From Centroberyx gerrardi (taxonomy: Eukaryota > Chordata > Actinopteri > Beryciformes > Berycidae), in contig NC_135999.1 in the NCBI RefSeq assembly GCF_048128805.1, forward strand, positions 13,287,190 through 13,351,189: a stretch of DNA of 64,000 nucleotides. The letters run 5' to 3'. A model generated the notes under the pieces. That model searched no databases. It saw only the letters and a program-made list of their open reading frames with translations, and had not been told where the DNA came from. Numbering within the stretch: position 1 is the stretch's first letter; each line of letters starts with the position of its first letter. The translations under genes and the position numbers were made by a program. This document shows, in pieces, positions 10,432-23,800 of the stretch.

Positions 10432-12991
10432 TCAGCCGGACAGCGAGATCTCATAGTCACTAGATGACAGTAGAGCGCGCCCTACTTTACGCACATTCTT
10501 GGCATTAATGATGCGAGCGGCCACCTCCACCGGCTTCTCAAAGTACTGCACCAGGGCCTGCTCGGTGAGCACGGAGGCCAGGAACTGCTCAAACGTAATG
10601 GCCCAGTCCTTATCAATACTGGTGCTGTGAGGGAGCCCGCCTCTGTCATGGGGCCCCCCGCCGTGAGGCCGGGTACTTCTCTCGCCGTTGGACCCGTTGC
10701 CGTCGCTGCGCACCAGCACCGTGTCGTCTGCGATGTCCTCGCACTGCAGCTTCTCGTCCAGCTCATGGGAGCCCGCGCTGAGCACCGAGTAGGACGACAT
10801 GGACGTGTCATCTTTGGTTTCGTCGTCCGAAATGAGCATGGCGGACGACGTGCCTGTGTCTTTGGGAGACGAGTCCTCCAGCTTGATGTCTTGCATAGGT
10901 GGCAGCTGCTCGCACTCCTCGTCGTCTTTGTCCGCGCCGCACGGCCGCGGCTCGCTCTCCTCCAGCCCGGCGGGGGCGAAGGCGTCTCCCTGCTCCCTCT
11001 GCTGGAACGCTCCGTCAGGCCCGGCCTCCTGGGGGTTTTTGGAATCTGCCGCATCTCTCATACGCATGTATTGGTTGGGCTCTAATTTACCCTCGTGGTC
11101 CTGGTCCTTGCTGCTGGGGCATGAGAACAGCTTGCCCACCTCTCCCATTTCCAGCAGCAAACTGGTGACTGTGGCTGTGGCGTGGTAGAGCTCCTGTTCT
11201 GCAATGTCTTCGCTGAACATGCTGTACAGTGTCTTACACAGCTCAATGAACTGGCTCTGAGGGAGAGAGACGTATACAAGGTCACTGGTGCCCACACTCT
11301 ATACCCAGTGAGTTTCTCAGAACAGCTATATATAGACTGGTACAGCAGGCAGAGGCTTACCTGATTCAGTTTGGGAAGGTCTTTTGTGTTTTCTAGCTTA
11401 GGCTTGCTCTCCTGGTTCCACAGTTTCAGGTAATGGCGGTAATCAGGCGTGTGCAGTTTCTTCACTGTAATATGTTTACAGTTTAAGTGTTAGTCACAAA
11501 GGACTACTTCAGTCACAAACTCAAATTAAGTTAGCTTATGCTTTTTATGCAGCATGAAGACACAATCAATTTCTGCTTGTTTTGTATTGTGATTAAAGGA
11601 AAGAAATGAGATGATGAAACAGCACTTTACTCTAATATGCAATACTCAGAGCTGAAAATCAATTTTTCCCATTTCAATAGAAAATACAAATCCATAATAC
11701 TGTACAGTGTAACACATGGATGGTTGAATTTGACGAGATAAATGTCAGTGTTTTGGAAAGTAATTGATAAGGTTTATTATATTACACAACTGCATCCTGA
11801 TAGCATCATGGAGATGCACAAACGTGGGTTCTCACAGAAATCACTGAGGCAACAAGGTTTCCCTTTATTTAGAAGAAGGATCTTTGGTTGAATGGACGAC
11901 TGAGTTTATAACCGAGAGTGTCAAGTCCATGAAAATCACACCCACATTTTTACCAACTAAGCATGGCGTGAAGACAAAGAGGATGTTTATTGGCTATTTC
12001 ATGCATGAAAGGTTTTCCAATTAGATGAGCTCAAACATCTTAGGCAGATAAGATACATACTACATATATTGTATAAGAAATCTACATTCAGTTTTATCAT
12101 AAATGTGACTATTTGTACATGTTTCTTACCTTTTTCAGTCTTAAATGTAACTCTGACAAAGCCATCGTCCTTCTCGCTTCTGCATTTCGAGTCATGACCT
12201 GAGGGGGGGAGGAGGAGACCGACAGCCTGAGGTTTCAGTGAGGTTCAGACATGTATGACTACTGCATTTCAAATCTGATCCATTTGCCATGCAAATGTGC
12301 ATTTAAACAGCTGAGTGTTTGATTATCCCCGGTCCTTACCGATAGAGGTTTCTGGTGTGATGTCCTCAAAGAAGTACTGGGTGGCCTCAAAGGCAGAGTC
12401 AGGCTCTTCTGCCTCATGAGTGATTTCTGGTAGAAAAGAAAATGGGAGATTGTCACAACTGAACTTGATTCCTGAAGACTAAAATAATATAAGCCTTTCC
12501 TTGTCATCAGCATATTTTATCCAAATATCTCAAATTCAAATGACTTCTACAACTTATAGTTATGGAAAATTAATATTTTGACTTATGTACTTGATAGTTT
12601 TCAATTAGATTACCAAAACCTTGTACCAAACAAGTACGTTTCTACTCAAGTTGACAATAGCATGAAGTTATGCCAATAGGCTCTCCAGACTATTAAAATG
12701 ATAATAAACACTGAACCAAAAAGTTAATTTGATTGAGAATTAAAACAGAGTTTAAATACTAGGTGTATTTTCCATCACCTATCTCTTATGGAAACATGCT
12801 GACAAAGGGAATCCTCAGAAGTTGTAGTGCCGCTGCTCCATTTACCCACCGAAGTGAGACAAAGAGCACAAAGCAAACTCATTCCTCTCTTATTAACACT
12901 TTTCGCTGAGCCATCCCTTTTCTTTACAGCTAATAAATCCCTGCTCCACCAAAACCTCTCCCATCTCTCTGTCCATCTCTTTCTCTATCTC

Positions 12992-13031
<40 letters not shown>

Positions 13032-13148
13032 GACTGCTCCTGTCTCTACTTCACTCAAGTGTGGAATACAGGAATGGAATACATTGTTCGCTCTAGTTGA
13101 CTTTCCATTTCTCTTGCCGACACGGACACCAGCGCCGGTGAAGTGCAT

Positions 13149-13184
<36 letters not shown>

Positions 13185-16100
13185 CAGGTAAAACATGCAT
13201 CTTGTACAGGAGTTTCAGTTTCTCGGTGAGGTCTCCGTGGCACAGAACACCTACAACACACCAACAGCAGTGATACATCATCGTAGCTGCAATATACTTT
13301 AAATTAGGATCATCACAGCATGACAACATTCATTTGTCAACTGAACAGACCATGTTGGCTAAGTTACAAACCACTGCTGCCAAAAAACATATTTCCAAGC
13401 ACACACACTTAACGCACAACCCTTTCCTACTTACTCAGGCCGCTGATGAACTCGCGGAAGTTGATGAGGGCGTCTCCGTTTTGGTCGAGAAGACGGAAGA
13501 AGCGCATGGCCAGCGGGTCCGAGTGGGCTCCGTTGGCCCAGGGGAACAGCAGCACGAACAGGCCCTTGAACTGCTCCACATCGATGCGGTACTGCTCCAA
13601 GTAGGGCAGGCTGGGGTCGTGGCGCTCCGTGGGGTTGCTGCTCCCGCCCCAGTAGCAGCTGGTCAGGTGCTCCGCCTGAGGAGGGAAGAGACCAGTGAGA
13701 ACTGTAGAGGAACCCAAAGATAGAGTTACAGCACTGCCTCTTGCCTAGTTTGACCTCAGGGACAATTTAAAAAGATGGATGTTCATAAGCCCTAACAAGT
13801 AAACAATTACCTTTAGCATAGCTGCATTGTGTCATCTATGTAAAGTACATCAACCTCGCGATATGCTGTTTGGAAAGCAATTTCACGCTTGAATAATCTG
13901 AATCATTATGAACATTGTGCCATCAGTAAAGTGGTAAATTCATCTTTCCCATGTGATTATACAGAGCTGCGCCACAAGAGTAGCTTGTGCTAAAGGAGAA
14001 TAGCTGCAGCACTAATCACAAGGCTTTGGTTTTGTCTCTCTGTAGAGGTCGACTGCAGCTTTGAGTTCCTGTCTTTACTTCAGTTTCACTGTGGCAGCAG
14101 GACAGTATGTGGGAGCTGGAGGGATAGAGATCTGCTGCCAAAAGGGAGAGAAGATGCTGATGCAAAGGCCGACAACAACGATGGCTTGGCTGTCACTCAC
14201 CTTGAAGAGTACATAGAGCTCCTCCAATTCATCAATGCTGAAGGCGGTCTCTGTTACAATAGTTCTGACCTGAGACACAATAAGATTAAAAACATAAAGA
14301 GGTTAACAGAAGCGTGAGGGGAAAACAGAATATTGAGCTGAGAGACTTTTAGAGTCTGTATAGTGTTCTGCACAAATGGTTCAGCAGGAGCAGTAAGTAC
14401 AGTCGGCAAAACGGCCCTTGTACCCTTTTGCAAAGCTTTTCTTTAAGTCTTATGATTATAAGATTTGAAACATGAGAGTAAGACAGCAGTGGGTCTTTAC
14501 CACGTTACGTTTGGTGGTATCCTCGATGGTCTGGATGACCCTCAGTCTCTGTTTGAAACGCATCTGTTCAATCACATCTGCACGGATGGAGCCAAATTTC
14601 TGATACGAAGGGAGAGGGAGAAAAATGGGTCAACAAAACAGTGCTATAAATCATAAATTTATCACCAGAAACAGCAAAGATGACTACAGACAGTGATGAG
14701 GACTCACAGACAAATTACAAAAACATTTACAGCACTCAGTGATGTGAGGGTGAGGCTGTGGGGACATGCATCTCAACAAGATAAATTCAAATTCAAATCA
14801 AATGAACTGAATTCATATTTCATTTCGTTACCACAACACCAGTATGACAGTATTCTTCAGATAAATGTACAAAACATGGATGACAAATGGACAGATGAAT
14901 GGGAAGACATACAGCAAGAGTTAAAAATAGGGCCACACACTCATAACTCTTATAAAAGTAGGAATCTTTCTTCAAACATTCAACGAACACCGCTTCGTCA
15001 TGCATATTATACATTTTCACATCTTGTGTACAAAACACAATTAGTAGGCACTTGCTGAAATCAGGTTTGCATTTTCCCCATCTGTGTCTGTCTCAAGACA
15101 CAAAACAAGACCAAACATGGAAGTAGACATAATGTAGTTGTATGAGCACACATAAACTTACATCATAGGAGCTGCGGACCAGTTTGAAGATGTCGACCTC
15201 TGGATGGGGTTCCCCATTGTCCGTCAGCAGGGAGTGGAGGTGGGGGATGGGAGGTAGGGTGCTGTCCTTATTGGTCACACTGTCCAAGTACCTACAATAC
15301 ACACAACCAGGAAGCAAAGGGTCACTGAAGATACGGCACCAAAATTAGGCCAAAACTGCAAGGAGATTTTCAAGGTTTCTTTTAGGTCTGTGGGATGAGC
15401 GATGAATAAAGGAGGAGAAAAGGACAGACCAAAGATACTACTTGCCACAGTGAAGACAAGTGAAACAGCAAAGACAAAGACGCTGAACACCTTTCCCCGC
15501 TCCTCACCTGCCCAGGACGGTCATGGCCTCGCCGTCGTCCTTGCAGCCCAGCAGCTGGTGGATGTTGGCGTGCAGCACGGACAGCGCCAGCTGGAAGATG
15601 ACCTTGATGCCCTCGTAGAAGAAGCAGTCCACCACCACCACGGCGCTCTCGAAGGGCATGACGGACAGGAAGAGGGTGAGGAACCAGGAGAGCGAAATGG
15701 TGGAGATGACCCCAAGGTCCTGCATGCAGTCGTACAGCTGGGGGACATATTCCCGCGCCAGCTCCTCGAACACCCCCTGGTCCACCAGCGCTCCTGGGGA
15801 GGGGGAGGAGGATGACGGGGCATAAATATATGAGGAAATATAGGAAGATTTGCACGTAGATGGTGTGCGGGAGCCTCATATTTTCATCTTGCTCTTTTTT
15901 TTCTCCCAGCGCCCATGACTGAAATTGTCAGGTGTGCAAACTTTATTTTATTATAGAATAAAAAGGGCATGAAACCAACGAAATCTCAACCAAACGCACA
16001 CAAACACACGCAGACGTACTGACCTACGACCCTGGTGTTGTAGTAGTCAGGCAGCATCCTCTCACACAGCGCCACCAGCAACCAAAACGCCTCCTCTTCT

Positions 16101-16218
16101 TTGGCGTAGAGCAGCAACACCGATGTCACGATATTCATGGCCTGCGGTGGGGCCAGTAGAGCAGACAGCACAGAAAACATGAGCATTGTTTAAAGTTCAT
16201 CCAAAGGTCAAGACACGA

Positions 16219-16263
<45 letters not shown>

Positions 16264-18340
16264 CGTACCTGACAGTATCCGATGTTGGGGTTTCTGAATG
16301 CGTAGGCGGTGAGGACCCTGCGGAGGGCGGCGATGCCCATCTCGTTCTGGAAGGCGGGGTGCTCAGGCAGAGAGCGGTGCAGGTCCCTCTCGATCTCCTC
16401 TGTGGCCAGGTTGTACTTGCCCATGGACTTCTCCACCAGGTCTTCGTAGTAGCCGGGGTGGGTGGCCATCTCGTTGATCGCCCCTGAGGACACGCGTGAG
16501 CATGTTTAAAGCCACTTCTCTAGAAGAGCCGCCCAAATCACTACAAGATCTCTGCCGGCAGTCTTGGTGATGTTGTGGGTTACATGCAGTAAGACGCTTA
16601 TTATAATACACCAGCAATTGACATGAAACACATTCATTTACATAAGATGAAGCGTTCTATTCCAAAAGGCTACACAGCCATTATGGGATATACAGCCTTT
16701 TGCATCTCTAAAATATAGAGGAATAAATGTGTTATTTTATCAGCCAAGGAATTATCCTTTAAAAAGTCATTAAACAGTATTTGTTAGAATCTTGTGCCAT
16801 CAATCACTTTGTAAGACAGTTAGGGTTAGTTTGTATATGTTAGTTTTTTCAGTTGGTGGTTATTTATTTTGGAATAAAACACTTCATATGTTCTCATCTC
16901 ATCAAGAACCCATCTACAGCAAGAGTGTGCTTCTCTCCCCAAATATGTAATGTGAAACTGGACAAATCACTTTTAAAGAATAATAACAGTGTTTTTTTGT
17001 CTAGGTTGCCCCTCTCCTTTAAATCATTCTTGGTGGTGTGAGCACACTCAGCATAGCTGGAGATGTCAGGGCTTGTTTTCCCTCCCTTCAGAAGAAGACA
17101 TGTGCTGCCATTCTTTCTTGTACAGTATGAAAAACAACTTACACAGGCTTGGAAATTTCCCTGAGCTAAATAATCCATCACGGAAAACATGAAGCCTTAA
17201 TTTGGTTTTGTCAGAGTTTCTATTTTATTATTACATTGTATATTTCATTCCAAGCTGAGCTCTGCTTCCTGTCACTGACCTGACACCCACAGGAAGAAAT
17301 GGAAGTCTCTGCCAGGAAATAATCCCTCAAAAACATGTCGCCTACAAACTTTATTGACACATCTATGTCTTTTTATTAAGGCCGTCTTTGTTAGCCTGGA
17401 CAGCAGTAAATTTCAAACTGGGTTTTACACCACGAAGTTTGTATTTTAAAAACCAAAAAAAATGTGTTACATACAACATGCATTTCAAAATGATTGTGGG
17501 TAATGTAAACTAGATGTAAATGGGCTGTAACTAACTGACACAGATATTCTGACACAGATATTCCGACACCTCCATGCCCCAGGACAGGCGCCTGCTGAAC
17601 CAGTTTCTACACCCTTTGTTCTAATAGTAGACACGCCTCTTGGACAAAAACAGAATATTTCAAATTAACCTGGTGAATGTGTTTCTTGTGGGAGGTATGA
17701 GTGTAAACAAACTCTCACTTCAGAAAGCGCAGGCGAGTGTGGTTCAGGTAAACACCCTGCGACCATGACAACCGGCCGAGGGTGACATAAGTGGGTCACT
17801 AGGGAGGGTGGGAGGAGCTGTTTATAACCCTGCTCTCCTCAGGTGTACATGAGCATGAGCTGCTGCTGGTGTGTGACACATGGCTGCACACATAAACAGG
17901 AAGGAGTGGGGTTTGTGTATAACCAGACTATTCAGCATAATGTTACAGAATGAGAGCCTATAGGTCTACATAGTCTAGTAGTACACACACTGTCTTCAAC
18001 CAAAGTCCTTCACCTGTGCGTAGTTTCATACTTCTTGATACAAGTGAAAGCTCAAGGCAAATTTACAGCTATAGTAATAGTGCAGACAGTCCAGCTTGCC
18101 AAGGCCAAACTACTGCACTTATAATGAAGATTTTCCATTCAGTTTATACTGCAAAAACAAATGCACACAAAAATCAATACTAATATCTAGTGTCGATATT
18201 CATAATTCAATGTTCCAGCACTTATGGAAAACATATACGTATATATATATATATATATATATATATAATCATGTATTTACTAGTGTTGGAAAATCCATAC
18301 TAAATGTAATGTCAGTGTTACATGTGTATATATATGTGTA

Positions 18341-18375
<35 letters not shown>

Positions 18376-20837
18376 ATACATATACACACACACACACACA
18401 CTGTATATGTATGTATGTCAGTGTTATTTGCCAGTTGCCATTTGTTGCCATTTTTTTAATTTACTATTTTCCACATTTTAGAATAATAGTAAAGACATAA
18501 AAACTATGAAATAACACAAATGGAATAATGCAGTGAAAAAAGTGTTAAACAAGCCACAACTATCTTATATTTTAGGTTCTGTAAAGTAGCCGCCCTTTGC
18601 CTTGATGGAAAGGCAAAGACTTTGGAAAGAAATTCATACATAGGCATCAACTTCACTATTTATATTCGTCTAAGAAACAAATTTCAAGCATTTAAGCATA
18701 AGCCTTTAGATCAAAATGGCTTTAAGAAAATGAAAAACATAGTACATTCAATCAGGTGTGTCAAAACGTTTGACTGGTAGTGTACATCTGCATTTACAGT
18801 ATGAATCATGTAGTGTTGGGTTTACAGTTTGTGACTGAGTGTGAGCAGGCCCTATATAGGCTGCGTTCTCAATAGGTACACTTATGGCTGAAACACATGC
18901 AGTATTGTATGTGACGTGAATAAGTGTGCCTGTGTTTACTGAACGTTCACTCACCGGAGAAGAGAAGCCACAGCTCTCCTCTCATGTTCTCAGGAATGCC
19001 CTTGAGGACCAGCTCCTTGGTCTTCTCGGTGCGGTACATACACACTCCCTGCCCGTACTCGGTGAAGTGGTTCTTCCACGCCTGCTCCTTCAGGAACTCT
19101 TTAGCCTGAGTGAGGAGACAAACATATTCATGAGATAGCTCTGTGTACAATTAACTTTTTTTTTTTTTTTGCACACAGATTCCTCCTGCAACTATACCAC
19201 ATTAGCAGCTTGGACCAAGCCACTGAACTCCATTTTCTATGTTCTATTTTTATGCCCTGATTTCTCACACTCCACAGAGCACAGCAGTGTTTTATATGCA
19301 GGGTCAGACTCCCACTGAATTGAGGCTGATGACTAATCTGCTGTTAGTTACAGGTTGTCTTGGATGAAATCTCAACAAGTTTTTGGCAGCGATAATTCTC
19401 TCCATGTAGCTTAATTTACATGCGGTGCAATAGGGCCACTTCAAATCATCATCAAAGCACTTGCACATGGATACACCCACACACACAAAATATGAAGAAT
19501 GCTAGAAATGCCAGTAAGCCACTTTGGGGAAACTGAGCAAAAAAATACGCAAGCTTTTTCCCCACATTGCGACAAGTGCATGGTGAAGAAAAATAACAAA
19601 CCAAGACTCAAAATGTCAGTGTTTAACCTTTAAGCAGAATAGATCATAACATTATGAGACAAGGCCTCGCTTCATGTGCCGTGCCGTGCTTGACGAGGTT
19701 AAATGTTTGTGACCACGCCAGACAAAGTGCATTTAACTCACCAGTTTGGGGTTGAACTCCTCGGGCGAGCGGCGGCGGTACATGGTCATGAGGGCCTGCG
19801 TGGCAGTGGGCACGCTGTTGTCGTTGAGGTTGAACTGACGCTCGCTCTCTGAGCCCAGGCTGCGCTGGGGGCTGCTGGAGAGCAGGGATCCCGGCTGGGA
19901 ATACACCTGGAGGAGACACAACACCATCTTCATAGGTACTATCACCACCACCATCCAATTATTTTCTAGACCTTGTACACTGACAGTTACAATGAATTAC
20001 GCAATAGAGAAAACCACGCCTTTCCTGAACACTATGCCTTTTATATGCTAAGCTTAGACACGCACTAAACCGTTCTCACCTCATCGTCTGAGCTGTTGAG
20101 GCTGCCGGTCAGCTCTCTCTCCAGGTAGATCTTGGACGTGGTCTGCTGCAGGAAGTCAGAGATCCTCTGGACCAGGAAGTCTCGGTCTTTGAGGTTCGCG
20201 AACAGGAAGGTCATGCGGTTCTTGGTGCTTATGGAAAGCGGGCTGGGCAGCACATTGGAGCTGTCGGCCTTCTCCACGATGGTCACCTGGAAGACATTCA
20301 ACAATGTCAGTCACCATGAAGGGATACATAACAAGCAATATCCATGTTCAAATTTTCCTTGTGACTATGTACACACACATGAGTATGTCTATAGTGACTA
20401 AATTAAGGAAATTCTCATTTATAATGAAGACCATACTAACAGGCTATAAGTGCAAGCCACCTCTCAGCAGTATCTTTCTGCTAAGCAGCTAAATATAAAA
20501 ACAACACAGAACTATTCCTATTCCAAATGACTGAATTTAAGATGGACGAAAGTGATTCAGCATGACAGCTGCATAGTGTGTGTGTGTGTGTGTGTGTGTA
20601 TGTGTTTCTAGAGCAGATGGTCAGTGACAACCCCCTACCTGACAATGTTTACGCAGTTACACTGCTTCCTAGCTCCTTCAAGTAAAAGCTCAATCTCTCA
20701 CAAATCCATTTTATTTTTATTACAGTCTTTCGTCAATGTTAAAGACAGAGGCGAGCCTGCATCTATTTTCTAATCAATACTGAACCCCATTGAACTTGCA
20801 ATTATGTTTCAAAACCACTTTCTTGCAAGATGTTAAT

Positions 20838-20869
<32 letters not shown>

Positions 20870-23800
20870 AGGACAGCCCACCTCACGTAGGGGAATGATG
20901 AGGCTACATAGGGTCTCTTCTTTGCTGGTGAAGCAGATGTAGTTGGTGGAAACAAACATCTGTCCCAGGATGTGCATCTTGTTGAAGGGGGTCCACAGGG
21001 TGCAGTCCGTGTGCCCGTCCAGTTTCTCATCTTTGGGCAGACGAAACAGCGCCCGGTAGCGCTCACTCTTAGCTCGTGCATCCAGATCCCTGAAACACGT
21101 AAAGCACAGAGCGATTTCAGATGCAGACCGTGCAAAAACATGCAAATATACTGCAACAGTTGGGTATGAGACACAAATAGTCACTGTACATTACCATAGA
21201 TATAACTCTTATAAGGCAAGCATACTGTTATCCAGAAGAAAACTTAGTGCAATACAAATAATACACTGGATAGTAAAGTGGTATGCAGGGGTATGAGTAA
21301 ATATTATATAACCCTGCAAGGAATGATATAATATTGCAGTGAAGCTAAAACATTTACATAAAATGTGTTGAAGAAACAAATGGGATCTCAAGGCCATTTT
21401 TATTGGCTTGGCTGACAGCTCCTCTGCAGAGTTCAAACAACAGCACCTTTGTATTTAAAAATGTTATTAGCTACAACTGACATGCAATTAAATTGTAAAA
21501 CCCAAACTTGCGTCACTGTTTTAGACTTTCAACCGAATGTCCTTAAGGTGCAGATTACCAACTACTCAGCCTGCTATTCCACATTAATGTTCAATCTACC
21601 ACAGGCCATAAAAAATGCATAAACAGCAGTAGCGGAGCGACCGCGGGGGCAGAGGGGGCAACCGCCCCAGGGCCCACGCTCAGTAGGGGCCCCCCTACTG
21701 AGCTACTTTTTGGCTGGACCGCAACAGCGGGGCCAGCCCTATAAACGCGAATGTCTGTCACTGACTGACTGAGTGATGAAGTTACACCATTGGTCGGCCG
21801 TGGCACATGGCACATCATAGGATCACAGAGCCAGAAATTTAAGTTTCGTTTTCTCCACCATCTTGTTTCTCCGCTGAGATCGGGAGCCCGTTTCTCCCAC
21901 ACAGTAAGCAGGCTGACCAATATCATGCATGTAAGCTGAAGCTAAAGTAGAATCTATACAATTATATCATATCGCCGTTTATTTCGATGCATATGCGCGA
22001 GCTCAGTCCACCTGACAGCCCTCTGTTCTGTCGGCGGAGAGAGAGACACAGACAAGCATGGAGGTTTCGGCGCGCCGAGGGCTTACTGCCGACGCTTCCC
22101 GGAGTTTCCCGGGGGCACAGTGCTGGCCAGTGCCGATAGCTGGGCGCCGATTTGTTCCTGGTGATCCGGCCGAGATTTCGGTGGGGGTCCCGACGCCGAT
22201 GCGTCACCGGGTGTCCGGCGAACAGCGTTTTCAGCACCGATGGGTACCAGAGCGACCGTGGCTTGGATCAGGAGGATCAATGCGGGCCATGGGCGCGTGG
22301 AGAGGACAGCGGCGGAGAGAGGAGACGGGACGCGCTGGAACGGAGATCAGTATGGATGTATTCTGTATATTAACAGTCTACAGCGGAGATAGTTACACCA
22401 TTGGTCGGCCGTGGCACGTGGCACACCCATACACGGTCCAGCCATATACTAGGTTTTGACCTAGTCTTGTTCATTATAGCCTAATTTATGTGTGTCCGTG
22501 AACCATTCCCATCAGCAGCGCCAGTGCCGAACGAAGTTTCAGCCGTCTGAGGCTCATTAAGAGCTATTTGCGTTCGTGCATGGATGAGGCCAGACTATCC
22601 AACCTCACTTTGCTGTGTGTTGAGCGGGACATAAACATTGATAAAGACAAAGTGGTTGGCAGGTTTGCCACCATGAAGGAGAGGAGGATTAAGTTTTAAA
22701 AAGGGACCATCATGATATGTACAAAGTTCGTTAACCTGTTCGGATTATTTTGTTCTATGGAGGATGTTACACAAATGGACTACACTAAACTACAGCAGGC
22801 TGAGCAGGGACAACAATTGGTGAGTGAAACATCCATAATTAGTCTTTATTAACTAAAATTTTGGTTATGAAGAAATCAGTCAGAATGTTAGATTAATCTG
22901 TTGTTCAACTCCATGCTTACCGCATCTCGGCACCTATCTGTGTCACTGCCTGTGGTGTTACTGTCTACTTTGTATTTGAATAGGCCTTGTAATTGTTATA
23001 GGCCGCCGTGTCTATTTTATATTTGAATATGCCTTGTATAGTGTTTGTATAGTGTATAGTGTATAGTATAGTGACAGCGACAGCCTGACGCTGTCTGTGT
23101 GGTGGTGTCGCTGTGGTGCTGAACCGCACGCTGTCCTCGGTGCTGAAACATTTGAACGCGACTGGCAACCTGTTTTCTTTTTTTGTTCTTCAGAACAAAC
23201 TTGTCTGACAAAGTGGCTCTGGCTTCACTGTATGTTTTCTTAGACATTGGCTTGCTTGGCTCAATAAGTGACAATTTGTGTTTATGGATTGGATAGGATA
23301 GGATAGGATAGGATATATCAGCTATTTTACAGTTGTGAATTTTAAAATGACTTTATCAGAAGGGCCCCTCGAGAATGCTCCGCCCCCTCTGTGTCTAGCT
23401 CCGCCCCTGATAAACAGCATTTGTTACTGATGAGTGTTCCCACTTTGTGAAGCATCAATCTTTACCTCTTGAGCGCCGACACCTTCTTGGGCGACTTCCT
23501 CTTGAGCTTGGGCAGCGAGCGGTCCTGTTCAAAGCCTTTGTTGTCCAAGAGCTGCCGCATGGCGATGTTGGCCAGCTGCTCTGCCAGCTTGAAGGTCTCA
23601 TTGATGTTGAGGAAGACGGAGAAGACGTGCTCGTTGGTGCGCGTGCTCACCTTGATCGCGTCAGGCAGCAGCAGTGTGGCGCTCTTCTCCAGTTGGGTGA
23701 TATCCGCCCAGCGCACCACCAGTTTGGCTGAGAGACAGACACAGAAAGATTAAGAAATCAATAAATTTTATCAATAAAAAGATATATAGATAAAGACAGA

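Larger units (their letters stand above)
16484..18954 (-). other. tbc1d9: TBC1D9 intron 9
   Basis: This 2.5-kb intron separates exon 9 (18955-19105) from exon 10 (16269-16483). It holds AT/AC microsatellites at 18240-18400 and a Tc1/mariner relic at about 18455-18785. The rest shows no recognisable feature. Confidence 0.8.
21627..23409 (+). mobile_element. Degenerate hAT transposon with C-terminal dimerisation remnant
   Basis: The ends form short inverted repeats: CAGTAGCGGAGC at the left, GCTCCGCCCCTG at the right. The 8-bp target duplication ATAAACAG is perfect (21619-21626 and 23410-23417). Length is 1783 bp, inside TBC1D9 intron 5 (21090-23465), of which it makes up three quarters. It is antisense to the gene. 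Near 22502-22699 an open frame encodes the end of a hAT transposase. The rest is non-coding or decayed. A 34-bp direct repeat (21781-21814 and 22390-22423) lies inside, and a GGATA pentamer repeat at 23286-23315. The BED/TTF finger and catalytic core are missing. Confidence 0.85.

Noticed and set aside
10627-11188. Three overlapping plus-strand ORFs (up to 152 aa)
   Set aside because: They are antisense shadows of the last TBC1D9 coding exon, whose minus-strand frame is clearly the real one.
20842-20871. GACA tandem repeat considered as a CRISPR-like array
   Set aside because: Simple tetranucleotide repeat without spacers; the genome is eukaryotic.
22058-22459. 133-aa plus-strand ORF inside the hAT element
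   Set aside because: CpG-rich low-complexity composition, no known domain, not in frame with the hATC fragment.
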